Positions 1 to 7,735 of a stretch of DNA of 64,000 nucleotides are shown piece by piece. A model generated the notes under the pieces. That model was not told the DNA's origin. It did not search any database and saw only the letters and a list, made by a program, of their open reading frames with translations. Both the position numbers and the translations under genes were made by a program. Where the stretch lies: positions 744,596 to 808,595 of the forward strand of contig NZ_KI421504.1 in assembly GCF_000473165.1 (NCBI RefSeq). The letters are read 5' to 3'. Numbering within the stretch: the stretch's first letter is position 1; every line of letters starts with the position of its first letter. The stretch comes from Leisingera aquimarina DSM 24565 (GTDB taxonomy: Bacteria > Pseudomonadota > Alphaproteobacteria > Rhodobacterales > Rhodobacteraceae).

Positions 1-1
1 G

Positions 2-430
2 GGCGGTGTCATCCTGATGTCGCCTGACCTGGATGTTGACGTATTCAAATCCCAGATGCAGAGATTCACGCAGGTGCCGCAGCCGTTCCTGATTTTCGTT
101 TCACGAAAAGATAACGTCCTGACACTGTCACAGCGCCTGCGCGGCCTGAATGGCCGTGAAAGACTGGGAAATCTCGGCAGTATTGACGCAGTCAGCGGTC
201 TGCCGGTTGAAGTGATCGACACCACAGCCTTTGCAGATGAAGCGGAATCGCAGCATTTTGTGGCAGCCTCGTCGCCGGCCTTGATTGCTCTGTTAAACGG
301 TGCGCGGGAAACCGCAGACACATTCACGCACAACCAGGACCTGCTGCAGAAAATTCTGCCCGGTCAGATTGTTATCCAGGACAGTACCATCAAGGTCGCA
401 CTGGAAAGCACGCCCGCGGACAACAGATAG
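2..430 (+). CDS. Alpha/beta hydrolase of DUF900 type (3' part only)
   Basis: The reading frame is already open at base 2, so the gene begins before the window and only its last 142 codons are seen. The sequence VILMSPDLDVDVF near the window edge resembles the conserved segment carrying the catalytic Asp in DUF900 esterase/lipase-superfamily proteins. This is followed by a region with PFLIFVSRKD, also typical of the family. The nucleophile Ser would lie outside the window. Its substrate cannot be inferred. It ends with TAG directly next to the stop codon of the convergent smr gene, with no spacer. Confidence 0.6.
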   Translation, partial: GGVILMSPDLDVDVFKSQMQRFTQVPQPFLIFVSRKDNVLTLSQRLRGLNGRERLGNLGSIDAVSGLPVEVIDTTAFADEAESQHFVAASSPALIALLNGARETADTFTHNQDLLQKILPGQIVIQDSTIKVALESTPADNR

Positions 431-1018
431 TCACCGGCTGCGTCTGAGATAAACATAATAGGCGCCCTCACCGCCATGGCTGATATGGGCAGGGGTGACC
501 TGCATCACTGCTTGCGCCAACGGCGGCAGTGACAGCCATTGCGGCACCTTGTGGCGCAGCACCCCGCGCGGGACCGGCATTGGGCCTGGCTCGTCGCGGT
601 CCTTGCCCTTGCCGGTGATCACCAGCACCAGCCGCTTTCCGGAGGCCTGGGCAGACAGGATAAACCGGGTGAGAGAAGGGTGTGCCGAGTCGATCCGCAT
701 ACCGTGCAGGTCGAGCTTGCCTTCCGGCTTAAGTTTGCCGCGCTTCATGCGGCGAAAGGATTTTTCATCCATCTGCACCGGATCCCCGGCCAGGCTGCGG
801 GCAATCGAAGGCTTCAGATCGTGTTTCAGCGGTTTGGGCCTGGCGCGGCTTCCAATCTGAAACGGATCCAGTCTCGGCTCAGGTTGCTTAACCGGTTTGG
901 GTTTCGGCATCGGCAGAGCAGGGGGCGTGGAATGCGCGCCCGGATGAATACGTTCGGCGTGTTTCACGACCTTGTGCCAGAGGTCGATCTCATCTCCTGT
1001 CAGTTTCCGCCGTGTCAT
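431..1018 (-). CDS. Smr-domain protein
   Basis: A 195-residue protein with a basic, proline-rich N-terminal linker (about 1-95) and a C-terminal Smr domain. The domain is marked by LDLHG (residues 102-106) and HGGEGAYYVYLRR (181-193), the usual start and end motifs. Smr domains bind or nick structured DNA or RNA; stand-alone alphaproteobacterial copies have no firmly assigned role. The ATG lies right after the mltA stop codon, so the gene is the last of a tim44-like/mltA/smr transcription unit. The link to MutS is by domain only; mutS itself lies about 19 kb away in this window. Confidence 0.88.
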   Translation of the reverse strand: MTRRKLTGDEIDLWHKVVKHAERIHPGAHSTPPALPMPKPKPVKQPEPRLDPFQIGSRARPKPLKHDLKPSIARSLAGDPVQMDEKSFRRMKRGKLKPEGKLDLHGMRIDSAHPSLTRFILSAQASGKRLVLVITGKGKDRDEPGPMPVPRGVLRHKVPQWLSLPPLAQAVMQVTPAHISHGGEGAYYVYLRRSR

Positions 1019-2071
1019 TCAAAGGTCTTCCGGCAGCATCGCATAGGCCCGCTGGATCGGCAGCAGAACCACCATCCTCCCCGGGTCTTTCATCGTTCCA
1101 GCGGTCTCGCCGGCCTCATCACCCGTACCGACAAAAATATCAGCCCGCTGCGCGCCTTTTATTGCGGATCCGGTATCCTGGGCCACCATCAGGCGGCGCA
1201 GCGGCATATGCCCGTCCTTTTCCACCCAGACCGGCGCACCCAGCGGGGTGTATGCAGGGTCGGCGGCAATGGTGCGCATTGGCGTGACCGAACGGTTCAT
1301 CGCGCCAAGCGGCCCCTTGGAAGCGGCCACTTTGCGCACTTCACGGAAGAACACATAAGACGGATTGTGTAACAGCAACTCCTTGCCGTCAGCCGGGTTG
1401 CGCCGGACCCAGGATTTGATCACTTGGGCGCTGACCTGATGGGGGTTGTAGACACCGCGACGCACCAATTCCTTGCCGATGGATTTATAAGTGTGGCCAT
1501 TGGCGCCGCCATAACCGACCCGGATCATAGAGCCATCCGGCAAGCGGATCCGGCCAGAACCCTGGATCTGCAGAAAGAACAGCTCCACCGGATCATCCAC
1601 CCAGGCAATCTCCAACCCGCGGGCTTCCATGACACCACTGGTCAGAATGTCCCGCCGGGGCAGCCACAAACCGGTGCCGCGCGCCTCAGGCGGCATCTTG
1701 TAGATTGGATAGCGAAACCGGCCTGTCCGGTAGCGGGAACCGCTCAGCTCCGGCTCAAAATAGCCGGTGAACAGAGCCGGATTGCCGTCCTCAATCAGAA
1801 CCGGGCGGAAGAACAGTTCGAAAAACGCCCGCGCCCCTGCGGAGGTCTGCGATCGCGCCGCCTTGCACAAGGCTGCCCAGTCGGGATCCTTCAAGTCCTT
1901 GCAGGTTCCCAGAAAAACTTGCAGCGCTTGGGCATGATCATCCTGTGCCCAGCCATCCAGCTGGGCAAAGTCTAGGATGCTGGACACGGCTTCAGATTGC
2001 GCCCCGGAGGCGGTCATCGCGGCACCTGCGATAGCAGCTGCCCCAATTGCCCCCCGAAGCGCCGCAATCAT
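1019..2071 (-). CDS. mltA: Membrane-bound lytic murein transglycosylase A family protein
   Basis: A 350-residue exported enzyme predicted to cleave peptidoglycan glycan strands to 1,6-anhydromuropeptides in the periplasm. An N-terminal hydrophobic Ala-rich signal (about 1-25) is followed by the MltA domain and a C-terminal 3D domain. The 3D domain carries VAQDTGSAIKGAQRADIFVGTG (about 296-317), and D311 sits where the catalytic Asp of MltA is expected. There is no clear lipobox Cys, so it may be a soluble periplasmic form rather than a lipoprotein. The start overlaps the stop of the upstream Tim44-like gene by 4 bp, and smr follows at once, so the three are probably co-transcribed. Confidence 0.9.
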   Translation of the reverse strand: MIAALRGAIGAAAIAGAAMTASGAQSEAVSSILDFAQLDGWAQDDHAQALQVFLGTCKDLKDPDWAALCKAARSQTSAGARAFFELFFRPVLIEDGNPALFTGYFEPELSGSRYRTGRFRYPIYKMPPEARGTGLWLPRRDILTSGVMEARGLEIAWVDDPVELFFLQIQGSGRIRLPDGSMIRVGYGGANGHTYKSIGKELVRRGVYNPHQVSAQVIKSWVRRNPADGKELLLHNPSYVFFREVRKVAASKGPLGAMNRSVTPMRTIAADPAYTPLGAPVWVEKDGHMPLRRLMVAQDTGSAIKGAQRADIFVGTGDEAGETAGTMKDPGRMVVLLPIQRAYAMLPEDL

Positions 2072-2724
2072 GCGTCCGTCGCAACCAGCTGCCAGTTGGG
2101 GTCATCGGCACCCATGTTGCGGGCAAAGACCCAAGTGTCCTTCTGACGCTTCACTGCCTTGGGGTCGCCTTCGACAATGTCGCCGCCGCGATCGCGGACA
2201 ACGGACGTCATCTCACCAACAAAACGCATGGTGATCTCAGCGCGGCCCGTTTGCGTGTCGAACGTGGCATCCGCCACGGTGGTTTCACGCACGCCGATAA
2301 ACTCGGCCTCGATCTTGAACCCTTGATCCTCACGCTGCGCAACGGCATCTACAAAGCTTTCGAACACATCCTCGGCCAGGAACGGCTGGATGTCGTCCAG
2401 GTTGCCATGCTCAAAGCCCATCAAAATCATTTCGTATGCACCGCGTGCACCCTGAACGAATTCCTGGACCTGGAAGGACGGCTCAACCCGCTTCATCGCA
2501 GCCAAGGCCTGGGCCTGCGGGCTTTCATCGGCCACATAATCGGTAATGTCGCGGTCAGGGCCGCCTTCGATCACTTCCAGATCGGGGCGGCGGCTCCGCG
2601 CTTCGGATTGCGGCAGCGGTGGCTTTTCGAAACCTTCGCGTGTCCCAAGTACGCTTTTCAAGCGCAGGATCAGAAACACAGCAATACCGGCCAGAACCAA
2701 AAGCTGAATCACAGGCGACTCCAT
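2068..2724 (-). CDS. Tim44/TimA-like domain membrane-anchored protein
   Basis: A 218-residue protein with one N-terminal membrane segment (about 6-21), a charged linker, and a C-terminal Tim44-like domain from about 75 to the end. The stretch FVQGARGAYEMILMGFEHG is typical of this domain. In mitochondria Tim44 helps protein import; the bacterial relatives (TimA in Caulobacter) are inner-membrane proteins whose function is not settled. Location next to secB and fxsA is suggestive of an envelope role but not proof. It is the first gene of the minus-strand unit tim44-like/mltA/smr and is divergent from fxsA, with about 115 bp between the starts. Confidence 0.82.
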   Translation of the reverse strand: MESPVIQLLVLAGIAVFLILRLKSVLGTREGFEKPPLPQSEARSRRPDLEVIEGGPDRDITDYVADESPQAQALAAMKRVEPSFQVQEFVQGARGAYEMILMGFEHGNLDDIQPFLAEDVFESFVDAVAQREDQGFKIEAEFIGVRETTVADATFDTQTGRAEITMRFVGEMTSVVRDRGGDIVEGDPKAVKRQKDTWVFARNMGADDPNWQLVATDA

Positions 2725-2839
2725 GGATACCTCATGCTAGGCGTTCGTGCTTTGTTTGAAACCAAAGCGGTCAGACCTTATGTAGGTGACGGGCGGGGGC
2801 AAGTCTACCGTCCGGGTGTATGATCGCAAGGAAACCCTC

Positions 2840-3340
2840 ATGTATCTCTTCCTGGCCTTTCTGATGGTTCCCATCATTGAAATTGCTTTGTTTATTCAAG
2901 TTGGCGGCGCGATCGGGCTGTGGCCGACCCTGGCCATCGTGGTTTTGACGGCGGTGCTGGGTACCTGGCTGGTGAAAACCCAAGGCCGCATGGCAATGGG
3001 ACAGCTGCGCTCATCGTTCCAACAATTGTCCGATCCGGCCGAACCTTTGGCCCATGGGGCTATGATCCTGTTTGCCGGCGCGCTGCTGCTGACCCCGGGT
3101 TTCTTTACCGATGCCTTTGGCTTTGCCCTGCTGATGCCGCCGGTGCGGCTGGCGGTTTACCGCTACATTCGGGCCCGTGTCACCGTGGCACAGTTCCAAA
3201 TGGGGCCCGGCAGCATGCAGGGCCGCCACTATCCAGGAACCGCCGGCAGGCCGGATGATATAATTGACGGAGATTTCGAAGATGTGACCCCAGGTGAGCG
3301 TCCAAGCGGCCCGTCAGGCTGGGTTGACGGCCCCCGTTGA
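2840..3340 (+). CDS. fxsA: FxsA-family membrane protein
   Basis: A 166-residue inner-membrane protein. The chosen ATG at 2840 follows an AAGGA ribosome site and gives the family start MYLFLAFLMVPIIEIALF. An in-frame codon upstream at 2786 would add 18 unrelated residues. There are about three to four hydrophobic segments in the first 110 residues, including a GTWLVKTQG loop usual for FxsA, and then a polar Pro/Gly-rich tail. E. coli FxsA overproduction relieves F-plasmid exclusion of phage T7; the normal role is unknown. secB follows on the same strand after about 56 bp. Confidence 0.85.
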   Translation: MYLFLAFLMVPIIEIALFIQVGGAIGLWPTLAIVVLTAVLGTWLVKTQGRMAMGQLRSSFQQLSDPAEPLAHGAMILFAGALLLTPGFFTDAFGFALLMPPVRLAVYRYIRARVTVAQFQMGPGSMQGRHYPGTAGRPDDIIDGDFEDVTPGERPSGPSGWVDGPR

Positions 3341-3396
3341 GCTACCCGGACCAAGCTGCTAAGCACGGTCAAAAGCATATTTTCAGGAGTATCCCG

Positions 3397-3885
3397 ATGG
3401 CCGAAAACGGCGAAGCCCAGCAGCAGCCGCAAGTCCAGATGAACATTCTGGGCCAGTTCATCCGCGACATGTCGTTTGAAAACGTGATGGCGCAAAAAGG
3501 CACCGGTGGCGACGTGCAGCCGGACGTCAGCGTGCAGGTGAACCTGGACGCCAAAAAGCGCTCGGCCGAGAACCAGTATGAGGTTGTAACCAAGCTGACC
3601 GTTGAATCCAAGAACAAGGAAGGCGGCGAAGTCCTGTTTGTTCTGGAACTGGAATATGTCGGCGTGTTCAACATCGCCGGCGTGCCGGAAGATCAGCTGC
3701 ACCCGTTCCTGTTGATCGAATGCCCGCGCATGACCTTCCCGTTCCTGCGCCGCATCGTGTCGGACGTGACCCGCGATGGCGGCTTCCCGCCGCTGAACCT
3801 GGACAACATAGACTTTGTAGCGATCTACCGCAACGAACTGGCCCGCCGTCAGACCGAAGCGGCAGCAGCAGCCCCTACTCAGTAA
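3397..3885 (+). CDS. secB: Protein-export chaperone SecB
   Basis: A 162-residue cytoplasmic chaperone that keeps precursors unfolded and hands them to SecA. The start at 3397 is preceded by CAGGAG and gives the typical polar N-terminus MAENGEAQQQPQ before the conserved core (VQMNILGQFIRDMSFENV). The acidic-strand region and the segment LLIECPRMTFPFLRRIVSDV (about 106-125) match SecB well. Length is normal for alphaproteobacteria. A strong intrinsic terminator follows at 3908-3940 and separates it from convergent dnaQ. Confidence 0.96.
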   Translation: MAENGEAQQQPQVQMNILGQFIRDMSFENVMAQKGTGGDVQPDVSVQVNLDAKKRSAENQYEVVTKLTVESKNKEGGEVLFVLELEYVGVFNIAGVPEDQLHPFLLIECPRMTFPFLRRIVSDVTRDGGFPPLNLDNIDFVAIYRNELARRQTEAAAAAPTQ

Positions 3886-3907
3886 GGTTTCGAATATTCG
3901 GAATAAG

Positions 3908-3940
3908 AAACGCCGCTGGGTTTCAGCGGCGTTTTTATTT
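3908..3940 (+). terminator. Intrinsic terminator after secB
   Basis: A perfect stem AACGCCGCTG/CAGCGGCGTT with a 5-base loop is followed by a T-rich tail. The left arm is preceded by A residues, so the hairpin could also work for convergent dnaQ on the other strand. Confidence 0.9.
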
Positions 3941-3958
3941 TGCAGGTCTGGCTAGGGT

Positions 3959-4684
3959 TCAGGAAACCTTCCACAAAGCCTCATCACCCAGCTTGGCCAC
4001 GAATTCTTCATGCGCTGCCTGCTCCTCCGCAGTGATCCGCTGGGGCAAAGCCGAGGGGCGAGGGGCAGGGCGCCAGTCATCTTCCGCCTTAGTTGCACCA
4101 GAAGTTGATTGAGCAGACAGACCGAAATCCGGCTGGCGACCGCCGATGAGCTCAAGATAGACATCGGCCAAAATTTCAGAGTCGAGCAATGCCCCGTGCA
4201 GGGTCCGGTTGGTATTGTCGATGTTGAAGCGGCGGCACAGCGCATCCAGCGTCGCCGGCGAACCAGGAAAACGCTTGCGTGCCATCGCCAGCGTGTCGAG
4301 CGCCTGATCCATCGGCAGTTTGGGCAGGCCCATCCAATCCAGTTCAGCGTTCAGGAACTTCATGTCAAAGCTGGCATTATGAATGACCAGTTTAGAATCC
4401 TGCACGAAATCGAGGAAACTTTGCCCGACTTTGGCAAAAACCGGCTTGTCCCGCAGCGTCACGGCGCCGGGTTCAGGTTTTTGAGGTGGTTCCAGCAGAT
4501 CAGGACCGATGCCGTGGACCGAAAACGCTTCGGCCGGCATAGAGCGTTCCGGGTTGATATACTCGTGGTACGTCTTGCCGGTGGGCATATGATTGAAAAG
4601 CTCCACCGCTCCGATTTCGACAATCCGATCGCCGGAAAACGGATCAAACCCGGTGGTCTCGGTATCAAGAACGATTTCACGCAT
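3959..4684 (-). CDS. dnaQ: DNA polymerase III epsilon subunit (proofreading exonuclease)
   Basis: A 241-residue DEDDh 3'-5' exonuclease that proofreads in the replicative polymerase. ExoI is DTETTG with D7 and E9, ExoII is HNASFDMKFLN with D107, and ExoIII has H163 and D168 (TLHGALLDSE). The C-terminal 50 residues form a polar region with a terminal amphipathic stretch, where the clamp and alpha-subunit contacts are expected. The ATG overlaps the coaE stop by 8 bp. It is the last gene of the minus-strand maf-aroE-coaE-dnaQ operon that points away from the putative origin. Confidence 0.96.
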   Translation of the reverse strand: MREIVLDTETTGFDPFSGDRIVEIGAVELFNHMPTGKTYHEYINPERSMPAEAFSVHGIGPDLLEPPQKPEPGAVTLRDKPVFAKVGQSFLDFVQDSKLVIHNASFDMKFLNAELDWMGLPKLPMDQALDTLAMARKRFPGSPATLDALCRRFNIDNTNRTLHGALLDSEILADVYLELIGGRQPDFGLSAQSTSGATKAEDDWRPAPRPSALPQRITAEEQAAHEEFVAKLGDEALWKVS

Positions 4685-5270
4685 GGCTAAGCCTATTTCT
4701 GATGTCTGCGAGGATTACTGCCACCTGCGTCTTGGCGTGTTCCAGCGTGTCTGTTTCGATCACGTAATCGGCACGGGCGCGTTTTTCCTCAATCGGCAGC
4801 TGCTTCTGAAGGATATGCTTGAATTGCTCAGCCGTCATCGTGCCGCGGGCATGAACCCGCTCCTTCTGAGTTTCTGCATCCACGAACACGCAAGCCACTG
4901 CGTCCATTTCGGCATCATTGCCCGTTTCAAACAGCAGAGGAATGTCAAAAACCAGGATATCGCTTTGCGCTTCTTCCCGGAACTCTGCCCGGTCTCGTGC
5001 GACAAGCGGATGCACGATAGCTTCGATATGCTTCAGTGCATCAGGGTTTTCACCGATGATACGTTTCAGCGCTGCGCGGCTGACTTCGCCGCCTTCGACT
5101 GCCCCGGGGAACGCCGCCTGCATGGCAGCAACAGCTGCGCCTCCCCGGCCATAAAGCCGGTGAACAGCCGCATCCGCGTCCCAGACCGCACAGCCCTGGG
5201 CGGCAAACAGCTTGGCAGTGGTGCTTTTGCCCATTCCGATGGAGCCGGTAAGGCCGAGGCTGAAACTCAT
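4677..5270 (-). CDS. coaE: Dephospho-CoA kinase
   Basis: A 197-residue P-loop kinase for the last step of coenzyme A synthesis, phosphorylating the 3'-hydroxyl of dephospho-CoA. The Walker A sequence GSIGMGKST is at residues 9-17. DADAAVHRLY is the usual substrate-binding segment and DIPLLFETG is the lid-region motif. Length is normal. The gene overlaps aroE by 4 bp (ATGA) and dnaQ by 8 bp, so translation is probably coupled along the operon. Confidence 0.96.
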   Translation of the reverse strand: MSFSLGLTGSIGMGKSTTAKLFAAQGCAVWDADAAVHRLYGRGGAAVAAMQAAFPGAVEGGEVSRAALKRIIGENPDALKHIEAIVHPLVARDRAEFREEAQSDILVFDIPLLFETGNDAEMDAVACVFVDAETQKERVHARGTMTAEQFKHILQKQLPIEEKRARADYVIETDTLEHAKTQVAVILADIRNRLSHA

Positions 5271-6100
5271 CTGAGAGCCGCCGCGCGCGTTGCGGCATCC
5301 ACTTCGGGGCGGTTTCCGAACCAGCGTTCGAACCCTGGCACCGCCTGATGCAATAGCATGCCCAGCCCATCAACCACAGTGCAGCCAGCATCCTCAGCCG
5401 TCTGCAGCAGGTCTGTTTTCAACGGCGCATAGATCAGGTCAGTCACAACTGCATTGCGCTGCAAACCATCCAGCGGTACCCGCAGACGCGGTTTGCCGAC
5501 CATTCCCAAGGAGGTGGTGTTCACAATCAGCGCACCCTCCTCGATGACATTGCCGGCCTGAACCCATTCGACCACCCGGACCCGGTTGCCAAAGTCCGTA
5601 TGCAACTGGTCAGCCCGGTCGCGGGTACGGTTGGTCAGCAGGATCTCCGGCACTCCGGCTTCCAGCAGTGAAGCAACTACAGCGCGGCAGGCACCGCCAG
5701 CGCCCAGCAGAACTGCTGGGCCTGATTGCGGATCCCAGTCCGGTGCTCCCTGATGCAGGTTGGTGATAAAGCCGTAACCATCAGTATTATCCGCCAGGAT
5801 CGTTCCATCCCTGCGAAAGATCAGCGTGTTGGCAGCGCCGATCAGTTTAGCCCGGTCAGTGACCTTATCTGCAATCTCCATCACCTTTTCTTTGTGCGGA
5901 ATGGTGACATTAGCACCTACAAACCCCATTTTAGGCATCAACCGGACGGTTTCGGCCAGATCATCAGGTTCCACATGCATCGGCACATAGTAACCGGAAA
6001 TGCCATAGGTGTTCAGCCAGTGGCGGTGCAGCTGCGGAGATTTGGAATGTGCAACTGGACAGCCGATCACGCCGGCGAGCGGGATTTTTGCTACTGTCAT
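5267..6100 (-). CDS. aroE: Shikimate dehydrogenase
   Basis: A 277-residue NADPH-dependent enzyme reducing 3-dehydroshikimate in aromatic amino acid synthesis. The N-terminal substrate domain has HSKSP (18-22), NVTIPHK with the catalytic K70, and NTDG with D106. The dinucleotide-binding loop is GAGGACRA (133-140). The gene overlaps maf by 4 bp upstream and coaE by 4 bp downstream. Nothing unusual is seen. Confidence 0.96.
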   Translation of the reverse strand: MTVAKIPLAGVIGCPVAHSKSPQLHRHWLNTYGISGYYVPMHVEPDDLAETVRLMPKMGFVGANVTIPHKEKVMEIADKVTDRAKLIGAANTLIFRRDGTILADNTDGYGFITNLHQGAPDWDPQSGPAVLLGAGGACRAVVASLLEAGVPEILLTNRTRDRADQLHTDFGNRVRVVEWVQAGNVIEEGALIVNTTSLGMVGKPRLRVPLDGLQRNAVVTDLIYAPLKTDLLQTAEDAGCTVVDGLGMLLHQAVPGFERWFGNRPEVDAATRAAALR

Positions 6101-6696
6101 TGCTCGATTACCCCTTGCAAACCCAAGTAACTGATAAGCTCCATCAGCGGCAATCCCAAGACATTAAAGTAGCTGCCATCAATGCTGACAAACAGCCGCA
6201 CACCCTCTTCCTCCAGTTTGTACGCGCCCACTGCATGGCGGATGCTGTGCCAGTTCCGGCTAACATAATCCTCCAAATATGCATCAGTGCAGTTCCGCAT
6301 GACCAGACGGACCTGTCCGACATGGCGCCAGATGGGCTCACCGTCGCGGTAGATCACGGCTGCAGACAACAGCATGTGCCGTTTGCCGCGCATCTCCTTC
6401 AACTGCGATACCGCTTCATCGGCATTGACAGGTTTCGAAAGAAGCCTTCCTTCGAAATCAAGAACCTGATCACATCCCAATACCAGCTTTCCGAGATGCT
6501 TCCCGCTGATCTTGCGTGCCTTGGCTTCTGCCAGCGCATCGGCGACATCACGCGGAAGAGCCTCTTCGGCCGAGAGCGCGGACTTGATCGCCTGCTCGTC
6601 CAGACGCGGGACATCGGTTTCAAATTCTATTCCGGCCTGACGCAGCAGTTGCGCCCGGATTTCGGATCCAGAAGCCAGCACTATGTGGGCAGTCAT
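6097..6696 (-). CDS. Maf-family nucleotide pyrophosphatase
   Basis: A 199-residue Maf/HAM1-fold enzyme. Family members hydrolyse non-canonical or certain canonical nucleoside triphosphates to monophosphates. LASGSEIRAQLL (7-18) is the N-terminal nucleotide-binding motif and LGCDQVLDFEG (73-83) carries the catalytic Asp (D76). Whether it prefers dTTP/UTP (YhdE type) or m7GTP (YceF type) was not resolved. It is the first gene of the maf-aroE-coaE-dnaQ operon, and its upstream region is the candidate origin. Confidence 0.93.
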   Translation of the reverse strand: MTAHIVLASGSEIRAQLLRQAGIEFETDVPRLDEQAIKSALSAEEALPRDVADALAEAKARKISGKHLGKLVLGCDQVLDFEGRLLSKPVNADEAVSQLKEMRGKRHMLLSAAVIYRDGEPIWRHVGQVRLVMRNCTDAYLEDYVSRNWHSIRHAVGAYKLEEEGVRLFVSIDGSYFNVLGLPLMELISYLGLQGVIEQ

Positions 6697-7105
6697 GTGG
6701 AAAACCCCGTGGGAAAGAAGCAGACGGTTTCAGGACGTTTTGTATGGTTTTCCGCGGTTAAGTAAAGACTCTCGGGGTTGACGCAAATCCCGGGATTCAA
6801 TTCGCAGAGTCGTCCTTTGTGGGGCAGGATAACTTTATTTTCGTGGATATGCCGGCTCTCCTCGGATCATCCCGGTCTTATCCCCAAGCATGGATAGGTA
6901 AACACAGCGTTAATGTGCCTTATTTAAAGGGCGTTCAGAAAATTTCCATGCGCCTGTCCCATCCCATCTGGAATCTTATCCCTGCTGGGGATAAGCGGAG
7001 GAGGATTCACTTATCCACCGGAATCCATGCACACTACAAAAACATCATCCTTCTAATATTTCTTTATTTATTAGGGTGAACTGATCTGACCGGGGAGAAC
7101 TGCCA
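6697..7105. other. Putative chromosome replication origin (oriC)
   Basis: A 409-bp non-coding stretch between maf (minus) and hemJ (plus). DnaA-box-like 9-mers: TTATCCCCA at 6878-6886 (one mismatch to TTATCCACA), TTATCCCTG at 6976-6984, its near mirror TGGGGATAA at 6986-6994 (reverse TTATCCCCA), TTATCCACC at 7011-7019 (one mismatch), CGTGGATAT at 6842-6850 (reverse strand), and a GGATAA core at 6827-6832. CTTATCCC and GGGATAAG at 6975-6995 form a perfect inverted repeat. An AT-rich tract at about 7050-7075 could be the unwinding element. Genes on both sides point away from it, and parS/parAB are close. The role is inferred; no open reading frame here looks real. Confidence 0.72.
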
Positions 7106-7561
7106 ATGGACCTGAGCGACCTGATGTTCACGCTCTACCCGTATGCCAAATCGCTGCACATCATGGCTGTGCTCAGCTGGATGGCAGGGCTTTTCTATCT
7201 CCCCCGTTTGTTCGTGTATCACGTGGAGCAGGCAGAGAAGGTCCAGGATACGGTACCGATCTTTCTCCAAATGGAAGAGAAACTCCTCAGGATCATCATG
7301 CGACCCGCTATGTATGTATCGTGGGCTGCAGGGCTGTTCATTGTGCTAACGCCTGGGATCGTCGACTGGAGCTATGTCTGGCCCTGGACCAAGGGCGTAT
7401 CCGTGATCGCCATGACTTGGTTCCATCATTGGCTGCTGTTCCGCTATCGCGACTTTTCTGCAGGGAAGAACAGACTGTCGGGCCGGCAGTTTCGGATGAT
7501 GAACGAAGTGCCGACTGCTCTGATGGTGGTGATTGTCGTCTCGGTGATCTTCAAATTCTAG
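7106..7561 (+). CDS. hemJ: Protoporphyrinogen IX oxidase HemJ
   Basis: A 151-residue inner-membrane protein with four predicted transmembrane helices, of the UPF0093/HemJ family. It oxidises protoporphyrinogen IX to protoporphyrin IX, the step before ferrochelatase. The motif LHIMAVLSWMAGLFYLPRL holds the conserved His (H18) proposed to bind haem, and a conserved Lys lies at WTKGVS (K96). A GGGGAG ribosome site precedes the ATG. No hemG or hemY was seen in this window, which fits HemJ being the enzyme used; hemH lies at about 50 kb. Confidence 0.93.
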   Translation: MDLSDLMFTLYPYAKSLHIMAVLSWMAGLFYLPRLFVYHVEQAEKVQDTVPIFLQMEEKLLRIIMRPAMYVSWAAGLFIVLTPGIVDWSYVWPWTKGVSVIAMTWFHHWLLFRYRDFSAGKNRLSGRQFRMMNEVPTALMVVIVVSVIFKF

Positions 7562-7613
7562 CACAGAGGCGCAGAAAGGGGCCTGACAGGCCTGGAACGT
7601 CTGCAGCCGGCGT

Positions 7614-7642
7614 TTGACTCATCTGGAACGAGTCCCTATGTA
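7614..7642 (+). promoter_or_regulatory. Putative sigma-70 promoter of rho
   Basis: TTGACT (7614-7619) and TATGTA (7637-7642) are separated by exactly 17 bp. They lie about 95 bp upstream of the rho ATG. The implied leader of roughly 90 bases is GC-rich with a GGCCCGTCCGGGCC hairpin. Rho autoregulation through its leader is known in other bacteria; it is only a guess here. Confidence 0.5.
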
Positions 7643-7735
7643 TGGCTCCCAACGGGCCCGTCCGGGCCACCGTGTTTTCCAATCCTGTCGTGTGACCAAC
7701 CCCTGGGTAAGCGGGGGAGTAGAGGCCGTATCTAT

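Noticed and set aside
2047-2823. A 258-codon plus-strand frame opposite the Tim44-like gene
   Set aside because: It is antisense to a well-recognised gene and lacks domains.
5328-5340. GTTCGAACC resembling a tRNA T-arm
   Set aside because: It lies within aroE and no cloverleaf can be drawn around it.
6819-7079. An 86-codon open frame in the maf-hemJ gap
   Set aside because: It runs through the DnaA-box cluster, has no ribosome site or family resemblance, and its composition is that of the non-coding region.
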